Assembly (NCBI GenBank): GCA_030512295.1
Contig: JAULSR010000007.1
Span: forward strand, 1,636,501-1,700,500
DNA: 64,000 bases
From: Bombardia bombarda
Lineage: Eukaryota > Ascomycota > Sordariomycetes > Sordariales > Lasiosphaeriaceae
Direction of reading: 5' to 3'
The notes beneath the pieces are model-generated. The model searched no databases. It was not told the origin of the DNA and was given only the letters and a program-made list of their open reading frames with translations. The position numbers were made by a program, and so were the translations under genes. Shown piece after piece: positions 56,403 through 64,000 of the stretch (the stretch's first letter is position 1; each line of letters begins with the position of its first letter).

Positions 56403-56984
56403 GGTTTCCTTCTTGATCGTAGATTAGACCTGGAGCGGATTGGGTGTCGAAATGAGGAAGGAAGTGGTGATATGTTTTGATTGTCGGTTGTGGGTGGTGG
56501 GCTTAAGTGTTTGCTCTTGCCTCCTTTATAAGTCGATAAATCCACGAGCAGCCGAATGGTCTCGGCAGCTGTTGCCTGGATTACTCACGGCGCTGGAGGC
56601 TGTTGTAAGCGGCGCTTGCGCGTCCAGATCCAGTGAAGTAGCTCGGACAAGAGTTCGACCTGCCAACCTCCGAAGTCCCTCGGAAGATGCGATTCGCGCA
56701 CCCATTCATCCCGCCACCCATTCAATCACCCATTGGATTCAAAAACCCAGCCAAAACAGTCAGATAAGTATACAAAGTTCTTATTCTTGATAACTATTTT
56801 CCTTGGAGACCCTATTGGAGTAGATGCACGCCAAACTCTGAGTTCAGGGAGTCGTGTGTGCTTTCACCCGCGTATTAATGCAAGGTTCTATCAGAAAGTG
56901 TGAAAGCCAATTTCCTCCGTACCATCCTTACCCAGGTCCATGTCTGGGAATGACAACCCACTAATGAGCCTGGGGACACCCCAT
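56403..56984. other. Intergenic, no gene
   Basis: Contains the promoter of the TMEM205-like gene and the region after the pseudogene. Confidence 0.4.
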
Positions 56985-58690
56985 CTACACCAACAACGCC
57001 AGCCTGCCAAGAATATTCAAGCACGCAGCCACATCCCAGCCAGCCATGCTTCTTCCAGTCTCGCTCCGCGCCCAGACAGCCTCCATAATCTTCCATGCCT
57101 TGACAATTGACGAAGGGTTAGAAGTATCACCGACGCAGTGGTGCGGCTGACTGTGAGTCGCCCTGGCCATGGTGGCCCTGAATCGCTCACGCAAGCCAGT
57201 GCCGGCCTCTGCGGCACACCCGGCAACGCAGATGGGCAATGCCATTGCTCGCACTTGATCTGGTGGCGGACGAGTGCGAGCGAGTTGGATCTTGGCTGTG
57301 GCCATCCCGAGACAACGATATCTAGATATATCTGCGCGGCATACGTCCAGACTCGCGCTGCAGCTGCTTCTGGGTTAGCTGGCTCAAAGTTTGTGCTGCC
57401 CTGATTTCTGCCTCTGTATGGCACCTGGGGGAGATGATGGTTGTAGCAGGGCTGCAAAGGTGGGTTAGGGATGGAGCCGCTACTGCTAATCGAATTAGCA
57501 CTTTGACTCGCGTGTGTGGCATCAACAGACTCCTCATCCAACAGCCTCCGAAGCCCATTGTGCAGCACCTGTTCGACCTCCCGCGCAAACTCGAGCAGAT
57601 GTGGCGACGCGGTGATTGACGTAGGAACATCAATGCTCTTCTTGGTAGCGTCCAAAGCTGCAATCAAACCCACGGCGTACAGTGCCTAGTTTTTACAGCC
57701 GAAGAAGAATAATAGATCAATGGGCAGGTTGGTTTTGTCAGGCCTGAGCTCTCTCAAGATATCAGAGCCTATTGATGTTGGGAGCCTCGGTATCTGTACT
57801 AGCGCAGTGGCTGCTATATTCTCCACCAATGTGAGGCTTGCTGTAAAGAATCGGAAGGCCGCTTGGTCCTGGTTCCGCATGTAGTCAAGTCCATAATCTA
57901 AGCTGTCTTGATCGGACGGTGAGACGAGGTCGTCTAGGATTCTAAGTAAAACGGGCTTGTCGGGAGGTCCAGCAGGAGAGTGCTCGTGCTGTGTGTACAT
58001 TTGCTGGAAAACGTCCATGGCAGACGAGAGATGTGTGGTCCAACTATCAGTGGGGCTTGTCGCATTTCCAGCGTCACCGCCACCATTGAGAAACGACTCG
58101 AAGATAACCACGGTGTGAATAGTTTCCGCCATCAGCCGTGCCTTGTCTAAAAGTATTGTGTGACAGCTGAGCTCGGTTGTCCCGTCGCAGATTTTCGCAA
58201 AGGAGATATCAGCCTGTTTGACGAGCTGGTCCCAAGCGAGGGACTTGCAATCTGCTTCCATTTCTTGGTCACCGCCGTCTAGATTAGCTGCGAAGAAATA
58301 GCTGCCCAGGCTTACAACCAGGGGGTATACGGCGTCGCTTTCTCTGAGGGATGTCAAAAGCCAGCCACGTCCTGGGCCAGCTTGGAGAGGTCGGTAGAAG
58401 GGAAACAAAGCGGGGAAAGTATGGTCAAGATTACTTCATGAGAAGGTCCATCTCTCTGGCTCGAAGGAAGGGCGGTAAGGAGGGTGGTGACGAGGGCGAA
58501 TAGGAGCCGACATGTCCAGCAGCGCGCGTCCGAAGGTCGTTGATTCTGATGACCATAAACTTCACCTTGTCAGTAGGAATGAGGTGTCGATAGTTGCAGC
58601 CTAGAATAAATAAATCGGAAAATAGAGCTAGACAGAGCGGAGCGAGATCGATGCACCTGGCGGGCGCTCCTGGCACGCCAAGTCGCACCG
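56985..58690 (-). pseudogene. Fungal_trans_2-type transcription factor, disabled
   Basis: Reading on minus: AREMDLLMK (about 58,440), then FPALFPFYRPLQAGPGRGWL, LVVSLGSYFFAANLD, LARLMAETIHTVVIFESFL-like sequence, PIDLLFFFGCKN, AVGLIAALDATKKS, HLLEFAREVEQVL, ARVWTYAAQIYLDIVVSGW, and in another frame VRAMALPICVAGCAAEAG...KIMEAVWA. This is the middle/C-terminal domain of the PF11951 class. Defects: an extra A makes TAA at about 58,433-58,435; TAG replaces an expected Trp codon at 57686-57688; a frame change lies near 57,260-57,310; and no N-terminal Zn(II)2Cys6 cluster is found before the divergent gene. It formerly regulated transcription; target unknown. Confidence 0.65.
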
Positions 58691-58708
58691 TTAAACCCTA
58701 ACCCATAT

Positions 58709-58740
58709 GGTCTCGTGGTCTCGTGGTCTCGTGGTCTCGT
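58709..58740 (+). repeat. Four 8-bp repeats GGTCTCGT
   Basis: Perfect tandem copies in the intergenic strip before the glycosylase gene. A telomere-like TTAAACCCTAACCC lies at 58691-58704. Confidence 0.85.
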
Positions 58741-58902
58741 TTGTCTTGGCGTGCCGATCGACAGGGGTATGACATCACGAGTTCACAACCGCTCCTTCCC
58801 AATAACGACATGCCTCAACAGCCTTCTCTGTTGTCTGAACATGGAACTTTTATGTTGTCGTCCGAAGTGCTACTTCCAAATAACTTTATGCTACGACTCG
58901 CC

Positions 58903-60001
58903 ATGGCAACAACAAAGCCAAAACCATGCGTAAGGAGACAATCCGCACGCGTGGCCGAGATGATAGCAGCCAAAGCAGAAGAACCTCGTCACGTCAAGCA
59001 AGAGCAACCCGACGACGAGAACCTTCCCCCAGTATCGCGAAAAAGAGCTCGATCTTCAAAACATCACTCACAAACCACAAAGAAACCAAAGATAGAAATC
59101 AACCCCGAGAACAACGACTCAGCCCCATCCCCCTCAAACCCAAGAGTAAACCCGCCACCCTCCAATCCAAAAAACTCGCATCCTACGCCCTCCACGCCCA
59201 CGCATCCCCCTTCCCCTCCTTCCCCCGCCCCACCCCTCCGACTGCCACCTCGCCCACCGCATCCTCACCTCTCTCCACGGCGCCCGCACCCGCCCCCGCA
59301 CCCCGCTCGTCGCCTCCGCCACCCGCGCCGGCTGCGGCGACGCGCCCTCCGTCCTCGACGCCCTCGTGCGCACCATCCTCTCGCAAAACACCTCCGACAC
59401 CAACTCGTCCCGCGCCAAGCGCGGCATGGACCGCGTCTACGGCCGCAGCGACGCCTGGGCCCTCATCGTCGCCGGCGGCCGCGCCAAGCTCCAAGACGCC
59501 ATCAAGTGCGGCGGCCTGAGCGCCGTCAAGTCCAAGGTCATCCTCAACATCCTGACGCAAGTTCACGCCAGGCATGGGGAGTATAGTCTGGAGCATCTGC
59601 ACGGCGTGGCGGATGGTGAGCAGGCGATGCGCGAGCTGTTGGCGTTTGACGGGGTAGGGCCCAAGACGGCGAGCTGCGTGCTGCTGTTTTGTCTGGGAAG
59701 GGAGAGCTTTGCGGTGGATACGCATGTTTGGAGGATCAGTGGGTTGTTGGGGTGGCGGCCGGAGGGCGCGACGCGGGACGAGACGCATGCGCATCTGGAG
59801 AGGAGGGTGCCGGATGGGGACAAGTATGGGTTGCATGTGCTGATGGTGACGCATGGGAAGAGGTGTGGGGAGTGTAGGGCGGGAGGGGTGTATAAGGGGG
59901 TGTGTGAGCTGCGGACGGCGTTTGATGGGAAGGGGGGTGGGGTGAAGGAGGAAGAGGAGGAGGTGGCGGGGGATAAATTAGTGATAAAGGAAGAGGGTTG
60001 A
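58903..60001 (+). CDS. HhH-GPD DNA glycosylase, endonuclease III-like (two one-base deficits)
   Basis: Base-excision repair glycosylase. Start taken at GCCATGGCAACAA (MATTKPKPCVRRQSARVAEM). A basic N-terminus with RKRARSS and KKPKIE suggests a nuclear signal. The frame shifts twice in C-rich runs: near 59,128-59,134 before LKPKSKPATLQSKKLASYAL, and near 59,235-59,238 before SDCHLAHRILTSLHGARTR. Then ALVRTILSQNTSDTNSSRAK, AIKCGGLSAVKSKVI, the hairpin FDGVGPKTASCVLLF with catalytic Lys, and FAVDTHVWRISGLLGW with catalytic Asp. C-terminal Cys are only HGKRCGEC...CEL, so a full 4Fe-4S loop is not evident. Divergent from the pseudogene. Confidence 0.85.
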
Positions 60002-60396
60002 GTAAAATTAGAAATGTGACTGGGTGCTTAATGTGTTGATAATAGTCGAGCTTGGGGCAAGAGGTGTTGGTCGGATCCGAATTGTTTATGTTATTAGCAG
60101 CATTGGTAATGGAGATCAAACTCACAGTTATCTAGATCCGGCTTACGTCTCATCTTTAAGTTTTGTCATCAAAACAGAAGGAGAAAACCGAGACATGAAA
60201 GATGCGGAATAAAGGTTACATGAATGCTACCACGAAAGATAACTTGAGCTTCACCTTAGCTGTCTTTCACATATTGTATTCATCGTATAATCCTTTGGTA
60301 GGCAACTTTCATAATTCAACATGTTCGTTATGTACGTGATAAACAACCGCTTTATCCAGATGCTCAGCAGTTTGCAAAATCCCACCTATCCACCCC
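60002..60396. other. Convergent spacer
   Basis: AT-rich 3' UTR-type sequence; nothing else seen. Confidence 0.4.
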
Positions 60397-62234
60397 CTAA
60401 GGCGAAGGCAGACTCCTCGCCCTCGTCTTGCCCTTCTCAACATAAAACTCATCAATCCAATTCTTCATAATCACCACCTCCTGGTCCACAATCGCCTTGA
60501 CGTCAGGGTTGACAGACCAGTTGGGTCCGTACAGATCCGAACAGTGCGTGCCTTTGGGGATAACAAAAACGGGCAGCTGCTCAGTGCTCTTGAGAGCGCC
60601 ACCGGGGCGGAACTTGGACGACACGGTGGCATCGCGCCACGGGTCCCACTCGCCGTTGACGTAGAGAAGACGGCTGGTGTTGGTGACGCTCCAGCCGCCC
60701 GTCCACTTGTTGACGTCCTTTGCGCGCTTGCCCTGCGCGATGCCGTAGGAACCATCGCCCGGGGTCTTGGGGAACCACAGCGGGCACTGCTTGCGCCAGT
60801 AGTCGGCCGTGACGTAGCGCGAGACGATGGTGGGCCGGTCGAGAGGTGCGCCGTCTTGCCAGTACTCAAAGCTGTAGAAAAGGAGTTTCATTAGTTACTT
60901 GTTCTAGGTGGAAGAATGGGTGAGACGTACGGCTCATTGCACAGCATCCAGTTCCACTGGCGGTTGCCGTAGTTGTCGGGCGTGATATCCTTGTAGATGG
61001 GGTTGGATGCGTTCTGATTCTGGAAGCAGCCAGTGTTGTACTCGCCCTGCCACTCGGGGTAACCGGCGCCCTCGCAAGCTGATATTGTGTTAGTATCTGT
61101 GCACAGTTGAGGAAGATTGATATCCGCTCAGAACTCACCACCGGGAAGCTGCAGCTCAGTGAACCACTTCGCATATCCATTCAGAGCCTTCTGGATGCCG
61201 ACACCCTTGGGGCCAGGGACCTTGTTGGTCGAGTTGGGCCACGTGTTCTCGATGTAGTCGCAGAACTGGTAGTAGGGGGTATATCCGAGAGTGGTGGTGG
61301 AGTAGAATTGACCCGACTGCCAAGTCCAGGGACCCCATTCAAGAGCGCTGTTGGTGACGGCTGGTCAACATACATGTTGCGTTTTGCCTCTGGCATTGTC
61401 AAGGTTCAGGGCGACTCACGAAGCAAAATCAGCATCAGTCAGGTCGCTGAGGAGGAACTTGGCCTTCAAGTCCCTCTTCGCCTTGGGGGTGCCGAGGGTC
61501 AACACCGCATCGACATAAGTGATGACAGCATTCAGATCAGTGCTGCAGTTGGACGGTGTGGCCTCCTGCACGGGCACAAAGTACTCCCAGAAGTCACCAA
61601 CTGCCTCCACCACACCGCTGGTGCCATGGTAGGCCCAGTACGTGCCAGGGTCAATCGCCTCAACCCATCCAGCCAGGGCTCCGGGGTATGAGCCTCCAGA
61701 GAAGACCCAAGGCGCCTCCGACGGCTTGCTGCCGCCAGTGGTGTCAAAGGGGGGAACCCAGTTGCGCGCAAAGTAGGTCAAGTCCTTGATGGAGTTCTCG
61801 AGCGTCAGATACTGCAGATTCTTGACGGTCAGATTCTGGTATGGCGACGACTCGCCCCAGTACCTGTGCTCCTGGATGACGACAGCACCGCCCATCTCCT
61901 TGGCGAACAGGCCGCCCAGACGAGCGGTGGTGGTGTAGGTGCGGTTGAAGCCCGTGGCGCTCTGCTCGCCGGGGTTGACGAGGAAGATTGGCGATCCGGG
62001 GCCCTTCCAGAACTCGGTGCCGTACCAGTATCGCTGCTTGAAGGTGCCCAGCTTGGGGTTCGAGTGGTCGATCAGCTGGTCGAAGGTGCCCCAGCCGTTG
62101 AAGCCCAGCTGCTCCGCTCGCTTGTTGAGGTTCTCGACGTGGTCGTCGATGGGTCCGATCTCCATGCCGCCCTTGTGCGGGTGGAAGGCGGCCGAGGCGG
62201 CGCCGGCGAGGGCGAAGAGCGAGGTGAAGCGCAT
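60397..62234 (-). CDS. Secreted S28-family serine carboxypeptidase-like peptidase
   Basis: Exons 62234-61420, 61347-61139, 61078-60931 and 60871-60397, 548 aa. Signal peptide MRFTSLFALAGAASA. QLIDHSNPKLGTFKQRYW and PIFLVNPGEQ match the S28 (prolyl carboxypeptidase/DPP2) opening. VIQEHRYWGESSPY and VFSGGSYPGALAGW give the nucleophile Ser in the GGSYPG box. YVNGEWDPWRDATV holds the Asp, and IPKGTHCSDLY the His of the triad. Several N-glycosylation sites. Probably an extracellular acidic proline-releasing peptidase for protein nutrition. All four introns' phases agree. Confidence 0.95.
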
Positions 62235-62429
62235 GGTGGGCGCGTCGTCTGGGGTTTGGTGGAAGATGAGCAGTGAAGCTCACGAACCGACAGACAAGCA
62301 AGCTGCAACCCTACCGCAGAAATCGGGTAGAGAGGCAGAAGAGGTGAGGTGAGAAAGGGGAGGAGAAAGAGGAGGAGGTGAAGAGACAAAAGAGCGACCG
62401 CAAACGGAAGCCGGCCTCATATTGTGTCA

Positions 62430-62441
62430 TTTTATATAAAG
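62430..62441 (-). promoter_or_regulatory. TATA box of the S28 peptidase gene
   Basis: TTTATATAAA about 195 bp upstream of the ATG on the minus strand. Confidence 0.45.
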
Positions 62442-63727
62442 ACGGGACCCAAATAGGCCCCAATTGCTTCGATAGCACCATTGGAATTGCAAATCTCCAA
62501 ATTGGAAGCTCCCAGCGGACGGGACCACGGCCCCCCCGATCGGGATGCGGGTCGCCAGGATACGACATGCTGATTCTCGCCCAAGTCGCCTTTCCAGGCT
62601 CGTTACTGGGTGTCATTGGCTGCAGTTGCCTGCGTCCGGGGGAGGGCACAAGGCAAGAAAAACAATTCAAGCTCTGCGTGGGCGATCATTGAACCACCAC
62701 CACCACTCAGTGCAACACCACCTTCCAATTCTTGATAGGTGTGTCGGAGGTCTTGTTAAGCGGTGTCGTCAGTTGAGCTGCGATGTTCGGTCGATGACCC
62801 TGGTCCGACCCCGCCCCCAGACGGCGAGAGCCTTCGATTGGGAAGGTCGCTGAAGCCCCCCTCACAGCCCCAAATCACTCCAAAATTCCCAATGGATGCA
62901 AGTGCCACGCCACGATATGTGGAGTCCCCAGGCGGCCGTTTCCCTGGGAAAAGCGAGAAAAGCTTGTGGCAAAACGGTGCGCGCGGCGTCGACGATCAAT
63001 CGCTTGGATGCATGATGAGCGATTGGGTTGATTGAGGCGTGGAGCTTGAACTGCCCATGTTTGATCGATTGGAGATGGGATGACGGGCCAGGACCAAGCA
63101 TTGTCTGGACCTTTGTGCCGAGGCGCCAAGCATGAATGAGCACTTAAAAAGCATTCGTGCAGTGCGTGGGCAGGCGCGTTGGAGAGCAGGCAGCCCTCCC
63201 GTCCATTCCGTGGCTACCTCGGTACCTCATATCCGGATAGTGATCCTAGCGACACCTTCCGGTTCTAGTTTAGGGTGGCGATACCTAGCAGGGATATGTG
63301 GGGAGAACGGGTCAAGTTCGCATCCCGCCGAGACGGCTTCTGGCTCCAAGGGAGGATTATTTTGTTGCCCAAAGACAGTTCATAGAGGTGGAATGATAAT
63401 AGAAAAAGATTGATCAGCTGTCGTGATATGATATTTACTCACATGTCATCCCACTTTTTGCGCGGTTAACTCTTCACCGTTCAACACTTGCTTCAAGAAT
63501 ATCGTCTCAGCAGCAAAGCAGTACACTTCAAATAGCACCAAATCGGTTGTCTCACATACCAGACCTCACAATCAACACTGATTAGTTATCAGAGTTTTAA
63601 GTTATCATGCTAAAGTATCACAGATCGAAACCGATAGTGGATACCTGCGCATAAAGATCCACTCCACCAGTATGGCTCCCATACTTAAGCGATGGATCTA
63701 TGACTAATAACCAATCAGATGAATCAA
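62442..63727. other. Intergenic, no gene
   Basis: Upstream of the S28 gene; overlapping ORFs have no family features. AT-rich towards the tRNA. Confidence 0.45.
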
Positions 63728-63813
63728 CTCCTTGTGGTGTAGTTGGCTATCACGTTCGACTGTAATTGATAAATCATATCGAAAGGTCACCGGCTCGATT
63801 CCGGTCGAGGAGA
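63728..63813 (+). tRNA. tRNA-Tyr (anticodon GTA), with intron
   Basis: Acceptor CTCCTTG pairs with CGAGGAG plus discriminator A; a C1-G72 pair is the eukaryotic Tyr identity. Anticodon stem TTCGA/TCGAA with loop CTGTAA, about 13-nt intron, T-arm CCGGC-TCGATT-CCGG. A downstream T run (63,871-63,879) may aid termination. Confidence 0.92.
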
Positions 63814-64000
63814 TTCTGTTTTTTGTCTTTTTTCAGTTTGCATCTTTGTTGTATATTTCTGCGAGGTTAATGTTTTTTTTTGGTGACAGACAACACCCGT
63901 TACTGCTGAGGACCATATGATTCACCTATCTATAACAAGTGCAGATATTCATCGGGCACATTTTGAACACCTCAAAGCCTGGTGAAATATGAGCTTGATG

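Noticed and set aside
58691..58704. TTAAACCCTAACCC as an interstitial telomere
   Set aside because: Only one and a half telomere units; chance is likely and flanks are ordinary genes.

Overview
The window is nuclear DNA of a filamentous ascomycete (Pezizomycotina, most likely a Sordariomycete). Evidence for this: short GT-AG introns with CTAAC-type branch sites; two intron-containing tRNA genes; HET-domain, SAT4/rhodopsin-type, GH45-CBM1 and Zn(II)2Cys6 genes; and a strong repeat-induced point mutation (RIP) signature (C-to-T/G-to-A transitions, favouring CpA) confined to repeated DNA. No closer placement is attempted.

Bases 1-11,000 are an accessory, RIP-damaged block. A broken gene (C2H2 fingers, ankyrin-like repeat, a HIDT-coding minisatellite and a Zn(II)2Cys6 motif whose first four Cys are now Tyr) runs in from the left edge. 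It is followed by a complete but dead Ty3/gypsy-type LTR retrotransposon (3562-8105, TTAAA target duplication). Two solo LTRs are nested in it and three more lie downstream. The downstream ones sit in or next to a second Zn(II)2Cys6 gene, now a pseudogene, whose 45-bp coding repeat was split by an LTR without loss of register.

Bases 12,800-64,000 are mostly ordinary gene-bearing euchromatin. In order: SAT4-family membrane protein (-), anthranilate synthase trpE (-), a truncated DUF7580-like ORF (+), tRNA-Ala, a HET-domain gene (+), a small single-pass membrane protein (-), a C-terminal gene fragment (-), a conserved acidic protein (-), a multipass membrane protein (+), an unknown two-exon gene (-), a phosphoglycerate-mutase-like gene (-) divergent from CTNNBL1 (+), V-ATPase subunit G (-) divergent from PET117 (+), RPB2 (-), GH45 endoglucanase with CBM1 (+), secreted tyrosinase (-), a second HET gene (+), an F-box protein (-), a TMEM205-like protein (-), a transcription-factor pseudogene (-), an endonuclease III-like glycosylase (+), an S28 serine peptidase (-) and tRNA-Tyr. 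Several housekeeping genes sit in head-to-head pairs that share roughly 600-bp promoters.

Two themes matter for reuse. First, several genes, including the essential RPB2, carry a one-base deficit in a C/G homopolymer, which points to assembly indels rather than gene death. Second, exon structure is unusual in places: VMA10 has a first coding exon consisting only of ATG plus a 9-nt microexon, trpE appears to use a GC-AG intron, and the phosphoglycerate-mutase gene has an AT where the GT donor should be. No CRISPR array or obviously novel multi-gene system was found.
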